In this document: positions 1 to 11,072 of the stretch, piece by piece | Numbering within the stretch: position 1 is the stretch's first letter | Layout of the letters: every line of letters starts with the position of its first letter | Program-made: the position numbers and the translations under genes | The notes under the pieces: model-generated | Databases searched by the model: none | The model's input: the letters and a program-made list of their open reading frames with translations, nothing else | What the model was told of the DNA's origin: nothing | From: Actinomadura alba | GTDB taxonomy: Bacteria; Actinomycetota; Actinomycetes; Streptosporangiales; Streptosporangiaceae | Assembly: GCF_014323705.1 (NCBI RefSeq) | Contig: NZ_JABVEC010000005.1 | Location: 124,001 to 188,000 of the forward strand | Direction: 5' to 3' | Length of the DNA: 64,000 nucleotides

Positions 1-42
1 GAACGTACTTGAGCTACCTTCAACTGCAATAGGCTTCGCGAC

Positions 43-1017
43 ATGAGTCACCCGGAACGGCTCAGCCCCCCGGGTGGCGAGCCGGTCGACGCGATCGCGA
101 AGCCCCCTTCCCCGAACGGGAAAAGCAGCGAATCCCTGACCGAGTTCGCCGCGCGGTACGGACTGACGCAGAGCGCGGCCCGCCCCCCCATGAGCCGGTA
201 CATCCGCGATGTCTGGCAGCGGCGATCGTTCATCTGGAACTTCGCCTCGGCCAAGAGCATGTCGATGTACACCTCGTCGCGGCTCGGGCAGTTGTGGCAG
301 GTCCTGACACCCCTGCTCAACGCGGGTGTCTATTACGTGATCTTCGGCCTCCTGCTCCAGTCCAACAGAGGGGTCACCAATTTCCCGGCGTTCTTGATCA
401 CCGGGGTGTTCGTCTTCTCGTTCACCCAGCGGTCCCTGACCGCCGGCGCCAGATCGATAGGCAACAACCTGTCGCTGATCCGGGCACTGCACTTCCCGCG
501 GGCCACGCTGCCGTTCGCCTTCGTGATCGTCGAGCTGCAGCACCTGATGGTCGCGATGGGCGTGCTCATGGTCATCGTCGTGGCGACCGGTGAGATGCCC
601 ACCTTCGCCTGGTTGCTACTGATCCCGGCGCTCATGCTGCAACTGCTCTTCAACATCGGGATCAGTCTGATCATCGCCCGGATCGGCGCCTTCTCCCGTG
701 ACATCCAGCAACTCCTGCCGTTCGTCACCCGGTCCTGGCTGTACTTCTCCGGTATCTTCTTCATGACGGCGGGCCTGGCCAACCGGGACTCGCTCAAGGA
801 TCATCCCTGGGTGGGCAAGATCCTGGAGGCCAACCCGGGGTCGGTGTACATCGAGCTGATCCGCACCTCGCTGCTGGAGTCCTATCCGAAGGACCTCGCC
901 AAGTTCGGCTGGGGCCACCACCACCTGTGGCTCTACGGCCTGGGCTGGGCACTGGTCGCCTTCGTGGGCGGGTTCTGGTACTTCTACCGCGCCGAAGAGA
1001 GGTACGGCCGTGGCTGA
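43..1017 (+). CDS. ABC-2 type polysaccharide/teichoic acid export permease
   Basis: 324-residue integral membrane protein of the TagG/Wzm type. It would form the channel that moves a lipid-linked cell-wall glycan or teichoic acid across the plasma membrane. A charged cytoplasmic N-terminus of about 60 residues is followed by roughly six hydrophobic segments, starting near residue 85 and ending around residue 310. The N-terminal amphipathic WQRRSFIWNFA-like stretch before TM1 is usual for this family. The next gene overlaps it by 8 nt and encodes the matching ATPase, so the two are translated together. Only 42 bases lie upstream in the window, so the promoter and any earlier glycan genes are out of view. 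The substrate cannot be told from sequence. Confidence 0.88.
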   Translation: MSHPERLSPPGGEPVDAIAKPPSPNGKSSESLTEFAARYGLTQSAARPPMSRYIRDVWQRRSFIWNFASAKSMSMYTSSRLGQLWQVLTPLLNAGVYYVIFGLLLQSNRGVTNFPAFLITGVFVFSFTQRSLTAGARSIGNNLSLIRALHFPRATLPFAFVIVELQHLMVAMGVLMVIVVATGEMPTFAWLLLIPALMLQLLFNIGISLIIARIGAFSRDIQQLLPFVTRSWLYFSGIFFMTAGLANRDSLKDHPWVGKILEANPGSVYIELIRTSLLESYPKDLAKFGWGHHHLWLYGLGWALVAFVGGFWYFYRAEERYGRG

Positions 1018-1855
1018 CGTCAAGGAAAAGACCAAGAAGCCGGTGGGTAGGACGGACAAGTCGCGACAGGACATCGAGCAGCCCGAGGTCGTCATCGACC
1101 GGACCCGGGACCCGATCGTCGTGGTCGACGGCCTGCACATCATCTACCGGGTCTACGGTGCGGGCGGCGACAAGGGGTCGGCCGCCACCGCCATGATGCG
1201 GATGGTCCGCCGGCAGAACCGGCCGCAGATGAAGGAGATCCACGCGGTGCGCGGGGTCTCGTTCATCGCCTACCGGGGCGACGCGATCGGCATCATCGGG
1301 ACCAACGGGTCGGGCAAGTCCACGCTGCTCAAGGCGATCGCCGGCCTGCTCCCGCCGCACCGGGGCGGGGTCCTCACCGATGGCCAGCCGTCCATGCTGG
1401 GCGTCAGCGCGGCCCTGATGAGAGACCTCTCCGGTGAGCGCAACATCATCCTCGGCTGCCTGGCGATGGGACTGTCCCCGCAGGAGACCAAGGAGAGGTA
1501 CGACGAGATCGTCGAGTTCGCCGATCTCAAGCCGGGCTTCATCCAGTACCCGATGAGCACGTACTCCTCGGGCATGGGCGCCCGCCTCCGCTTCGCCATC
1601 GCCGCCGCGCGCACGCACGACGTGCTGCTCATCGACGAGGCCCTCGCCACCGGCGACGCCAAGTTCAAGCGCCGCAGCAAGGCCAAGATCGAGGAACTGC
1701 GCAAGGACGCCGGCGCGGTCTTCCTGGTCGCCCACAACCTCGACGTCATCGAAGAGACCTGCAACCGGGTCATCTGGCTCGACGACGGTCAGATCCGGAT
1801 GGACGGCGACCCCCAGACGGTCATCGAGGCCTATACCGACGCCACGGGCAAGTAG
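1010..1855 (+). CDS. ABC exporter ATPase (TagH/Wzt type)
   Basis: 281-residue ATPase that powers the upstream permease. Walker A is GTNGSGKST near residue 97, the signature loop is YSSGMGARL near residue 185, and Walker B reads LLIDEALATGD. The SSGM signature and the ALATGD Walker B region are typical of polysaccharide and teichoic acid exporters rather than drug exporters. The first 60 residues are charged and not conserved. There is no long C-terminal carbohydrate-binding domain as in O-antigen Wzt proteins. It starts with GTG inside the end of the permease gene. About 160 bp of non-coding DNA follows. Confidence 0.9.
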   Translation: MADVKEKTKKPVGRTDKSRQDIEQPEVVIDRTRDPIVVVDGLHIIYRVYGAGGDKGSAATAMMRMVRRQNRPQMKEIHAVRGVSFIAYRGDAIGIIGTNGSGKSTLLKAIAGLLPPHRGGVLTDGQPSMLGVSAALMRDLSGERNIILGCLAMGLSPQETKERYDEIVEFADLKPGFIQYPMSTYSSGMGARLRFAIAAARTHDVLLIDEALATGDAKFKRRSKAKIEELRKDAGAVFLVAHNLDVIEETCNRVIWLDDGQIRMDGDPQTVIEAYTDATGK

Positions 1856-2018
1856 GCCCGCGGGTCGGGCGGGTGCCGGAGCGAGCGGTCGACCCGGAAC
1901 GACTGCGCGCGGGCGCTCGCGACCGGTGAACCGCCGCCCGGCCGGTGCGCCCCTCCGTCGGTCGCCATGACCGGCCGGCCGGTGTGCAGGCGGCCTGGCC
2001 GGACGTAACGTCGGCGGT

Positions 2019-2591
2019 ATGACAGCGAGCGAGCGCACGTACAAGATGGGGCCCGAGTCGGGCCGGCTGCTGCTCAGGACCGGCCGGACCGGCATGGGCC
2101 GCAGCGCCGGGCACGATCTGACGATCGAGGCGGCGCGGTGGGAGGCGACGGCCGAGATCCTCCCGGCGGACCCCGCCGCGTCCTCCGTGGCGGTCACCGT
2201 CGACGCCGGATCGCTGGAGGTACGCGAGGGGACGGGCGGCCTCAAGCCGCTGACCGCCGGTGACCGTGCCGAGATCGAGCGCACCATCCGCGGAAAGATC
2301 CTCCGAACGGATCGTCATCCGCAGATCACCTTCAGGTCGTCCCGCGTCACGGGCACGCCGGCGGAGTTCACGATCGAGGGCGACTTGACGATCATGGATG
2401 CCGCCCGTCCGGTCACCGTGCGAGCGGCCGTGACCGGCGACACGCTGCGCGGCGGCGTCACCATCGCCCAGAGCGCATGGGGGATCAAGCCGTACTCCGC
2501 CTTCTTCGGCGCGCTCAGGCTCGCGGACGAGGTGGAGATCGACTTCGAGCTGACCGGTCTCGATCCGGCTGCTTTCAACCCGACTCCATAG
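2019..2591 (+). CDS. YceI-family protein
   Basis: 190-residue protein of the YceI family, a lipocalin-like beta barrel that binds isoprenoid or amide-type lipids. The conserved pattern is visible: an early G-R-x-G-x-x-x-G-H-D-L stretch (residues 25-37), a central ILRTDRHPQITFRS segment, and a final ADEVEIDFELT strand. No signal peptide is seen, so the protein is probably cytoplasmic, as many actinobacterial YceI proteins are. It stands between the exporter operon and proS and is probably its own transcription unit. The physiological ligand is unknown. Confidence 0.85.
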   Translation: MTASERTYKMGPESGRLLLRTGRTGMGRSAGHDLTIEAARWEATAEILPADPAASSVAVTVDAGSLEVREGTGGLKPLTAGDRAEIERTIRGKILRTDRHPQITFRSSRVTGTPAEFTIEGDLTIMDAARPVTVRAAVTGDTLRGGVTIAQSAWGIKPYSAFFGALRLADEVEIDFELTGLDPAAFNPTP

Positions 2592-4085
<1,494 letters not shown>

Positions 4086-4173
4086 GCGCGCCGCCCCTCA
4101 CGGCTTGAACGACCGGCCCCGAACCACGGGCCCTGAACAAGGGCCTGGACGACGGGGCTGCACGGGAAGCGCC

Positions 4174-4214
4174 GTCGCACCCGCCACAGGATCCTCCGGG
4201 ATGGCGGGTGCGAC
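4174..4214. terminator. Bidirectional hairpin terminator
   Basis: A perfect 13-bp inverted repeat (GTCGCACCCGCCA / TGGCGGGTGCGAC) with a 15-nt loop lies between the convergent proS and glycosyltransferase genes. It has no U-tract, which is common for actinobacterial terminators. Confidence 0.75.
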
Positions 4215-4229
4215 AGCGGGCCGCGGTGG

Positions 4230-5438
4230 TCAGCCCTGCACTTTGGCGACCGGGTCGTGCAGCCGCCGGCGCTCGATCACCTTCTGGTAGACCTTCGCCG
4301 TCTCGCCGGCCACGCGCGGCCAGGAGTAGCGGGAGCGCGCGCGGTCGGCCGCCGCGATGCCGAGGGCGTTGAGCTGGGTGGGGTCGGAGAGCAGTGACCG
4401 GACCAGCTTGGCCACCTCGCCCGGCCGGCGCGCCGGGACGTGAAGACCGGTCACGTTCTCGATGATGGTGTCGGAGTTGCCGCCCACATCGGTCGCCACG
4501 ACCGGCACACCGCAGGCCATCGCCTCGAGCGGCGCCATGCCGAAGGTCTTGCCCCACGACAGGGTGAGCAGCAGGTCGGCCGAGCGAAGAAGTCGCGGCA
4601 CATTCTTGTGCTCAACCTGGCCGAGGAAGGTGACCCGGTCCGCGACCCCGGCCTCCTTGGCGATCACCTTGAGCCGGTGCACCGCCTCGTCGGTCTCGAA
4701 TTCCTCACGGGGCGGGCCGCCGGCGATCACGAGTTCGGCGTCCGGGATGCGGGAGAGGGCCTGGATGGCGGTACGGACGTCCTCGCGCTCGCCGAGGTCG
4801 GACAGCACGAGCAGCCGCCGCTTCTCACCACGCGGGTACGCGGGGCCCTGCGGGGTGAACTGTTCGATGTCGACACCGGTCGGCACGACCTCGATACGGG
4901 GCCGCGGCACCGACATGCGCAGGAGCTGGTCCGCCTCGTCGCCGCACGTCGGGATCACCGCGTCCGCGGTGAGGCCGATCGCCTTCTCCAGCCGGATGCG
5001 CTGCACGTGGCCGGCGTGGTCGGCGGCCGACGGCCGCGGCTGCTCCAGCCCGAGCGTGTGGTAAGTCTGCACCACCGGGATGTCCAGGTCCTTCGCCCCG
5101 GCGAGGGCGGCGAGGCCGCTGGTCCAGAAGAACGCGTGGGCGACGTCGGGCGGCGTGTCCTCCCACCGTCGGGCCAGATGCCGCCCGAATTCGGAGACGT
5201 TGGCTAGGACCTCGTCGGCGCGCAGCGGCCGCGTCGGGCCGGCGATGATGTGCTCGACCGTCACACCCGGACCGAGCCGGACCTTGTCCCTGGCCCCGGA
5301 GTCCTCGCGGCGGATGTAGATCGTGACGTGGTGACCCTCACGGCCCAGCTCGCGTGCGAGCTCGGCGACATGGACGCTGTGCCCGGACCCGCCGGCGGCG
5401 AGCGGGTTGGCGAACAAGGAGATCATGGCAATCTTCAT
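4230..5438 (-). CDS. GT4 family glycosyltransferase
   Basis: 402-residue GT-B fold retaining glycosyltransferase. The N-terminal domain starts MKIAMISLFANPLAAGGSGH, which carries the sugar-acceptor loop with a GG motif. The C-terminal domain has the donor-binding pattern GKTFGMAPLEAMACGVPVVAT (E-x7-E region, about residues 300-320). It most resembles the MshA/GlgA/PimB group. The acceptor is not known, and no partner genes for mycothiol or glycogen synthesis are adjacent. It is monocistronic on the minus strand with GAGG about 10 nt before the ATG, and it is convergent with proS. Confidence 0.88.
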   Translation of the reverse strand: MKIAMISLFANPLAAGGSGHSVHVAELARELGREGHHVTIYIRREDSGARDKVRLGPGVTVEHIIAGPTRPLRADEVLANVSEFGRHLARRWEDTPPDVAHAFFWTSGLAALAGAKDLDIPVVQTYHTLGLEQPRPSAADHAGHVQRIRLEKAIGLTADAVIPTCGDEADQLLRMSVPRPRIEVVPTGVDIEQFTPQGPAYPRGEKRRLLVLSDLGEREDVRTAIQALSRIPDAELVIAGGPPREEFETDEAVHRLKVIAKEAGVADRVTFLGQVEHKNVPRLLRSADLLLTLSWGKTFGMAPLEAMACGVPVVATDVGGNSDTIIENVTGLHVPARRPGEVAKLVRSLLSDPTQLNALGIAAADRARSRYSWPRVAGETAKVYQKVIERRRLHDPVAKVQG

Positions 5439-5767
5439 TGGGGGTAACCTCGCGAAGAGTCAATGGACTGTGGCGCCCGACGGCAGTGCCTGGGGTATGC
5501 GACAGCGGCCGACCTCAGCAGCCGAAGCTGTGAGACCGGCGATTTTGAGCGGCTGTTTTGAGGCGCGACCCGCGCGCAGTGATCAGCGGCCACCCGGCCG
5601 CTAGAGATCGCGTCGATGCCTCGCATGCACAACTCCCAGGATCTTCACCGGACACACACGTGTCCCATGGGGTTGTGCCTGCTTCTTAGGCACCTATGCC
5701 AGTCATTTTGCCGGAAGTGGCGCCCGCCAAACCTCAATCCGCAAAATAGGTTGCCTGCCTGCGATTC
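5439..5767. other. Intergenic region upstream of the glycosyltransferase
   Basis: 329 bp without a credible gene. It is less GC-rich than its surroundings around 5680-5760. It contains one short palindrome (GGACAC-ACAC-GTGTCC, 5650-5665) that could be a regulator site for the glycosyltransferase. No promoter can be assigned with confidence. Confidence 0.5.
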
Positions 5768-7639
5768 TCACTGAGGCGTCTGCGGGAGCAGGCGGAACGC
5801 GAGCACCGAGAGGTCGTCGTGCAGATCGCCGTCGCAGAAGTCCATGAGGGCCCTCTCCACGGCCAGCAGCATGTCGCTCGCCGGTTTGACGCTGTTGGTG
5901 GCGAGCACCTCGATCAGCCGCTCCTGGCCGAACCGCTCACCGTGCACGTCGACCGTGTCGAGCACTCCGTCGGAGTGGAGCAGGAGCGTGTCGCCCTCGG
6001 ACAGTTCGATCGACTCGTGGCCGGGGCTGAAGTCGTCGAAGACGCCGAGCGGCACACCCCCGCAGCTCGCGATGCGCACGACGCCGTCAGGGCGGACCAA
6101 GATGGGCGGGGGATGGCCCGCCGTGCTGATGGTCGCCTTCCGGCCCCCGTCGGTGCTCAGGCCGACGAGCACGGCGGTGACGAACCGCTCCTCGTTGAGC
6201 AGGGCCTCGTTGACCATGGTCAGCACTTCGACCGGGTCCTGATGGAATCGGGAGAGCAGCCGGATGCCGTTCCGAGCGGTCGCGGTGACGGCCGCCGCGT
6301 CTTCGCCCTTGCCGCACACGTCCCCGAGCACGAAGCTCCAGCCGCCGGGGGTCTCGAAGACGTCATAGAAGTCCCCGCCGACCTCTTCGCCGTTGGTGGC
6401 GCCGAGATAGCGGGCGGCCAGGTCGATCCCCGGGACCGTGGGCATGCGGCGGGGGAGCAGGCCGGCCTGAAGTGTGTCGGCGACGGCGGCGCGGCGGCGG
6501 TAAAGGCGCGCGGCACGGATCACCAGTGCGAGATGGCGGGCGAGTCGCTGCACCACGCCCAGGTCGAGCAGGTCGAACGGGCCGTTCTCGCCGCCGCAGG
6601 TCAGCGTGATGGCCCCGATGCTCTTCTCGCCGTCGTCGATGGGCACGCTCAGGACCGAGGTCGCGCCCATCATCGCGCACACGGAGGTGCCGTCCGCCGC
6701 CGTGCCGAGCATGTCCAAGTCCTCGACGTGCGCGTGCACCGCCGTCTGACGGGTGCTGTGCACCGTGTACGGCAAGGTGCCGGGCTGCGGATCGACCGCC
6801 TCGAGCGACTGGATGATCTCGTCGCAGCGGTCGTCGTCCGGGCCGAAGACCAGCTGGCGGCGGAGCGCGGTGTCGCCCGCCAGATCCACGATCACCCAGT
6901 CGGCGAGCTCGGCGATGAGCAGCCGGGCACAGCGGCGGATCGCCACCGCCTCGTTGAAGACCGGCTCGGTCAGCAGCAGCTCGCTAGCGCTGGCCAGCAC
7001 GTCCATGCGGTGAACGACGGCGGCGGCGGCCTCGTCGCCGGCCGTGAGCTCCTCGGAGGGCTTCGGATCCGGCAGCCGGCCGCTGACCGGCGTGACGGCG
7101 GCCACGACGAGCGGTTCGGGCTCGCCCCGGATCCAGGCCCGGGCGAGCGTCACGACGGCCTTCACCGGCCTCTGCTTGCTCAGGAAGCCCACGGTGGTCT
7201 GGCGGCGCTCTCCGGTGCGGACGACGGCGGCGAGCTGTGAGCGGAGGGCGGCCCGGGTGGCCAGGTCGCAGAAGACGGTGAACGGCTTGCCGGCGACGTA
7301 ACCGGCCGATGTGTCCAGGAGCACGGCGGCCTGGTGGTTCACCCGGCGTACACCGCCGTCGCGGTCCATGAGGAACAGCGGCACCGGTGCGTCCTGGAAC
7401 ACGGTGCGCAGGACCCGCCGCTCGGACTCCGCCGCCGTGGCCCTGCTGCCGGTCGAGGCGTGACCCGCGCCGAACGTACGCAGAGCGGACATGGCCAGAT
7501 CGAGCTCGACGAGCGCGGCGTCGAGCGTGGTGCGCAGATCGGGCTCGGGCATGGCGGCGGCCTGCCGGAGCTCGCCCAGGCGATCCTCGAGGCCGCTGAT
7601 CTCGCGCAGGAGCACTTCAGGCTCGAGTTGATCTGACAT
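5768..7639 (-). CDS. PAS-GAF-PP2C (SpoIIE-type) serine phosphatase
   Basis: 623-residue cytoplasmic signalling phosphatase. An N-terminal helical region (1-70) is followed by a PAS domain (about 75-190), a GAF domain (about 205-385) and a SpoIIE/PP2C phosphatase domain (about 400-620). The metal-binding aspartates sit in GGDFYDVF and GDVCGKGEDAA, and later in LLLHSDGVLD. Such RsbU-like enzymes dephosphorylate anti-anti-sigma (STAS) proteins in partner switching. No STAS or RsbW gene is adjacent; an anti-sigma-type ATPase lies 5.5 kb away. It is transcribed after the GAF-ANTAR gene, with a 65-bp gap, and the two may form an operon. Confidence 0.9.
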   Translation of the reverse strand: MSDQLEPEVLLREISGLEDRLGELRQAAAMPEPDLRTTLDAALVELDLAMSALRTFGAGHASTGSRATAAESERRVLRTVFQDAPVPLFLMDRDGGVRRVNHQAAVLLDTSAGYVAGKPFTVFCDLATRAALRSQLAAVVRTGERRQTTVGFLSKQRPVKAVVTLARAWIRGEPEPLVVAAVTPVSGRLPDPKPSEELTAGDEAAAAVVHRMDVLASASELLLTEPVFNEAVAIRRCARLLIAELADWVIVDLAGDTALRRQLVFGPDDDRCDEIIQSLEAVDPQPGTLPYTVHSTRQTAVHAHVEDLDMLGTAADGTSVCAMMGATSVLSVPIDDGEKSIGAITLTCGGENGPFDLLDLGVVQRLARHLALVIRAARLYRRRAAVADTLQAGLLPRRMPTVPGIDLAARYLGATNGEEVGGDFYDVFETPGGWSFVLGDVCGKGEDAAAVTATARNGIRLLSRFHQDPVEVLTMVNEALLNEERFVTAVLVGLSTDGGRKATISTAGHPPPILVRPDGVVRIASCGGVPLGVFDDFSPGHESIELSEGDTLLLHSDGVLDTVDVHGERFGQERLIEVLATNSVKPASDMLLAVERALMDFCDGDLHDDLSVLAFRLLPQTPQ

Positions 7640-7704
7640 TCGGGAGTCCTCTTACCAGGAACGTCGGGTCAGGCGGCCCGAGCTGCATGGTAGCCGCGCC
7701 AAGG

Positions 7705-8487
7705 TCATGGAACGTCAGGAAGCCCGTTGCGGGCAACGATGCGCTGCGCGATCGCGGTGAGCTTCATGTGGCGGGTCTGCGAGATGCGCCGGAGCTCCGC
7801 GAACGCCGTCTCGGCGTCGCAGCCCAGCGCGTGCATGAGGATTCCCTTGGCCTGATCGACCACCGCTCTGGCGGCCACGGCCTGCCGCAGCTGCACGGCG
7901 GTGCGGTGCGCGTCGTCGTACTCCCGGGTGTTGGAGACCGCCGCACCACCCTGGGCGACGAGCAGCGCGGCCATCGCCTGCTGGCCCGGATCGAGGGCCG
8001 AGGGCATGACGCCGTAGAGCGTGAGCGTCACCAGCATGTCCGCGGTCTCGTACACGGTCGTGGTGAAGCACCGGACCCCGCGCCGCAGCATCGCGGCGGT
8101 ATGGACGGGCCAGCGGGTCTCGGAGAGGGTGTCCTCGCAGCTCAACGGTGCCCGCACGGACACGGCGTCGAAAATCGGGCCCTCGCCCAGGGCCAGCTGC
8201 ACGTCTATCAGCTCGGCGAGGTCCGGATGGCTCGCCGCGCTCAGCCGGGGTTTCACCGCCGTCGTGGCCGCTCCGGGCGAGGGAAGGGTCCACCGCACGG
8301 TGGTCGCGCCGGCGCAGCCGACGACCGCTCGCTCCGCCAGATCGGTGACCCGCCGCAGGGTGCCCACCTCGGAGGAGTCGCGGACGACCCCAAGCCGGGC
8401 GATCTCTACGGCGAGTTCGTTGGTGATGACGGACGGAGCCTCTGCGTGGGGCACGTCTCGAACGTTATCCCGCGCGGAGCGCGGCAT
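7705..8487 (-). CDS. GAF-ANTAR domain protein
   Basis: About 260 residues. An N-terminal GAF sensory domain (roughly 20-165) precedes an ANTAR RNA-binding domain (about 185-255) recognisable in LRQAVAARAVVDQAKGILM and AFAELRRISQ. ANTAR domains bind paired hairpins in nascent RNA and prevent transcription termination, so this is a candidate antiterminator responding to a small ligand or redox cue. The start is uncertain. The ATG at 8487 has GGAG just upstream. A GTG at 8454 or the farther GTG at 8535 are alternatives. The gene precedes the SpoIIE-type phosphatase on the same strand. Confidence 0.85.
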   Translation of the reverse strand: MPRSARDNVRDVPHAEAPSVITNELAVEIARLGVVRDSSEVGTLRRVTDLAERAVVGCAGATTVRWTLPSPGAATTAVKPRLSAASHPDLAELIDVQLALGEGPIFDAVSVRAPLSCEDTLSETRWPVHTAAMLRRGVRCFTTTVYETADMLVTLTLYGVMPSALDPGQQAMAALLVAQGGAAVSNTREYDDAHRTAVQLRQAVAARAVVDQAKGILMHALGCDAETAFAELRRISQTRHMKLTAIAQRIVARNGLPDVP

Positions 8488-8877
8488 TCGCTCCGGTAGG
8501 CCTTTCAACCGGTGCGGTACGCCTCGTTGCTCCACCGTGCGCCCTCTTCGCTCGTGTGGCGGTGTCCGGCGATGCCCGGACGCCCCCCTCCGATGTCCGG
8601 GGAGCCTGGCGGCCCGAACCGGGCGAGATCACCGCCGATCTCATTACGGGTCATGCGCGGCCTACCCGGAATGGACGGTGGTATTCGACGTGCGACCGGG
8701 ACCTCTGGTGCATGGCGGTCCGGCCACCCTGGCGGGGCGGCCGAACCCGCCGCTCATCCGCATCGGTCGGCTGGTGAACAGTGATCCACGGAGCACGGAG
8801 AGCGGCCGAAGCACGGATAGGATCGAGCGACACCCCGGGCTTGGCGCCCGCACGCTCGATCACCGAGAGGGGAACGG
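8488..8877. other. Divergent intergenic region before the T7SS-linked operon
   Basis: 390 bp between the divergent GAF-ANTAR gene and the Pro-rich ATPase gene. It must hold promoters for both. A TAGGAT hexamer at 8818-8823 could be a -10 element for the rightward operon, but no convincing -35 was seen. No other structure was found. Confidence 0.45.
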
Positions 8878-10638
8878 GTGTCCGACCAGCAATGGCAGCA
8901 CGCCGTGCTCCGTGACCTCGGTGTTTCCGGAGCGGGACTCGTCACCCCCGGTGGTCCTCGGCACGGTGCCGGCCAGAACCAGGGCACCGGCGTCGAGGGC
9001 CGGACCACGGCCGCCGCCGACGTGGTGCCGATCCGGCCCACCATCGCGCTGCCACGTCTCTCGGAACCCAAGCCCGCGGCCCTGCCCGCGGAAGCCGCAC
9101 GGCCCGCCGAAGCCGTACAGCCCGCAGAGACCGCCGAAGGCGTAAAGCCCGCAGAGACCGTACAGCCCGCAGAGACCGTACAGCCCGCATCGCCCGCGGA
9201 AGCCGCACCGGCCGCACGGCCGGTCGTGGCCGCCGGTCCGGAGCGGGGACCGGCATCAGGCCCCGGCCCCGCAGCGGTTCCGGCACCTCCGGCACCTCTG
9301 CCGCCGACATCTCCGTCACCGCCGTCGCCCCCGTCGCCCCCGTCGTCGCCGGTGGAGGCTTCTCTCGCTTCGGCTCCGACCTCGGCCCCGCCCGCGGCGG
9401 CGCTGCACGACGCACCGCCGCCACCGCAACGGGCGCCGACCGGCCGTCAGATCACGATGACGTTCCCGTTGCCCCGGCCCCGCGAGGAGACAGGGGACGG
9501 GCAGAGCCCGGCGGGCGGCGGCGCGGATCAGGCACCGCCGCCACGGCCTGATTTCGGCGGCACGCCTGGCGGGTCCGGTCCATCACCGGCGTCGATGCCG
9601 GCCCCGGCCGCGCACCGGCCGGAGGAGCCCGCGCCGCGGGTTCCCGGCGTTCCACCGGCACCGCCGGGCACGCACGCCCACGCGGCGCAGCCGCACCACT
9701 ATCAAGCACCGCCACCACCGCAGAGCCTCCCCGGCCCGCAGTCCCTGGAGCCGCACGTCGATCTGGTGCGGCGCACCAAGCACGGTGATCCGCTCATACG
9801 CCGGATGGGTCAGGGCGTGCGGAAGGTCCTCGGCGGCTCCACCGCCGGTGATGCGAGCGAACTGGACGCGGCGACCGCGGTGCTCCGCCGACCGGTGGCC
9901 GGCTGCCGCCAGATCGCGGTCTTGAGCGTACGCGGCGGCTCCGGCAAGACCACCGTCGCCGCGCTCACCGCGACGGTCATCGCCCAGCACCGCGAGGACC
10001 GGGTGATCGCTGTCGACGCCGACGCGGGGCTGGGGTCGCTGCCTCTGCGGCTCGGCGTACGCACGGACCGGTCGGTGCACGATCTGGCGGCGACGCCGCC
10101 GAGAACCTGGGAAGAGGCCGCCGGTCATCTCACCCGGACCGCTGACGGGGCGTGGGTGCTGCCAGGGGCCGCCGGCGGCAGGATGGGCGTGGAACTCGAT
10201 CTGGACACCTTTCGTGCCGCCACAGGCCTGCTCAGCCGCTATTTCGCCGCAGCGGTGATCGACTGTGGTGCCGGCATCGTCGCCGCGCTGCAGCAGGGGA
10301 TCCTCGCCAACGCGCACGGCCAGATCCTGGTGGCCCCAGGGACCGTCGACGGGGCGCTCAGCGCCCGAGGGGCCTTGGACTGGTACGCGGCGAACGGGTT
10401 CGAGGCGGTGCTGCCTCGTACCGTCGTCGCCCTGGTGACCCACTCGCCGCACGCCGACGCCGACTTCGTGCGTGCGGAGCAGATGCTGGGCGCGGGTGGC
10501 ATGACGGTGATCAACGTGCCGTACGACAGGCATCTGGCGGCCGGCACGGCGATCGACGGTACCCGGCTGGCCGGCACTACACGGGCGGCGGTGACGCGGG
10601 TCGCCGCGGAGGTATTCGCACGATCCATTGCGGTTTGA
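8878..10638 (+). CDS. Pro-rich MinD/ParA-like ATPase (SCO5717/EspI-like), type VII secretion-linked
   Basis: 586 residues. Residues 1-320 are low complexity and rich in Pro and Ala, with PAETVQ-type repeats around 80-110 and PPSPPSPPS around 145-160. From about residue 340 a P-loop ATPase follows: Walker A is RGGSGKTT (about 352-359), and the following strand carries VDADAGLGSLP. The usual first Lys of the MinD-type Walker A (KGG) is Arg, as in EspI and SCO5717-like proteins encoded next to ESX/type VII secretion genes. It begins with GTG at 8878 after GAGAGGGG. Three downstream genes appear co-transcribed. No EsxA/B or EccC gene is in view, so its role in secretion or growth control is inferred from family resemblance. 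Confidence 0.8.
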   Translation: MSDQQWQHAVLRDLGVSGAGLVTPGGPRHGAGQNQGTGVEGRTTAAADVVPIRPTIALPRLSEPKPAALPAEAARPAEAVQPAETAEGVKPAETVQPAETVQPASPAEAAPAARPVVAAGPERGPASGPGPAAVPAPPAPLPPTSPSPPSPPSPPSSPVEASLASAPTSAPPAAALHDAPPPPQRAPTGRQITMTFPLPRPREETGDGQSPAGGGADQAPPPRPDFGGTPGGSGPSPASMPAPAAHRPEEPAPRVPGVPPAPPGTHAHAAQPHHYQAPPPPQSLPGPQSLEPHVDLVRRTKHGDPLIRRMGQGVRKVLGGSTAGDASELDAATAVLRRPVAGCRQIAVLSVRGGSGKTTVAALTATVIAQHREDRVIAVDADAGLGSLPLRLGVRTDRSVHDLAATPPRTWEEAAGHLTRTADGAWVLPGAAGGRMGVELDLDTFRAATGLLSRYFAAAVIDCGAGIVAALQQGILANAHGQILVAPGTVDGALSARGALDWYAANGFEAVLPRTVVALVTHSPHADADFVRAEQMLGAGGMTVINVPYDRHLAAGTAIDGTRLAGTTRAAVTRVAAEVFARSIAV

Positions 10639-10709
10639 TCGGAATGACTTTCAGCCGGAGGCCGGACACAACTAGACTGCCGCCGGTTCGATCAGGGGAG
10701 GTGGGGACG

Positions 10710-11072
10710 GTGACCTGCGACATCGTTGCGCTGGTACGCAACCAGCCAGACGTCCGCACTGTGATCGACGGGATGCTCGCCTTCGGCGAGGACGTGCGGA
10801 TGAACGAGCTCGACGGCGGGGTGACCCAGCTGTACGACACGGACGGCCGGCTGATCGTCTCGATCGAGGTGCCTGTGCTGGTCCACGTGCCGGGCGAGGT
10901 GGAGCGCCTGCTGGGCCACGAGCTGGCCGGCCGGGTCGGCTCGCCCGTCTGGTGGGTCGACGTACGGGCCGCCGCCGACCTCCCGGACGCCGACCGGATC
11001 GCACGGCGGTTCGCCGACGACCTGGTCCACTGGCGGGGCGGCACGGTCTGGGCCGGCGAGGCGCAGTCATGA
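10710..11072 (+). CDS. Small conserved protein of the T7SS-linked operon
   Basis: 120 residues, acidic, with no signal peptide or membrane segment and no recognised domain. I chose the GTG at 10710 because GGGGAGG at 10695-10701 is well placed. An ATG at 10644 would add 22 unlikely residues. The stop codon overlaps the ATG of the next micro-ORF (ATGA, 11069-11072). The order ATPase / this gene / micro-ORF / 341-residue protein resembles accessory genes at the edge of Streptomyces ESX loci. The function is unknown. Confidence 0.75.
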   Translation: MTCDIVALVRNQPDVRTVIDGMLAFGEDVRMNELDGGVTQLYDTDGRLIVSIEVPVLVHVPGEVERLLGHELAGRVGSPVWWVDVRAAADLPDADRIARRFADDLVHWRGGTVWAGEAQS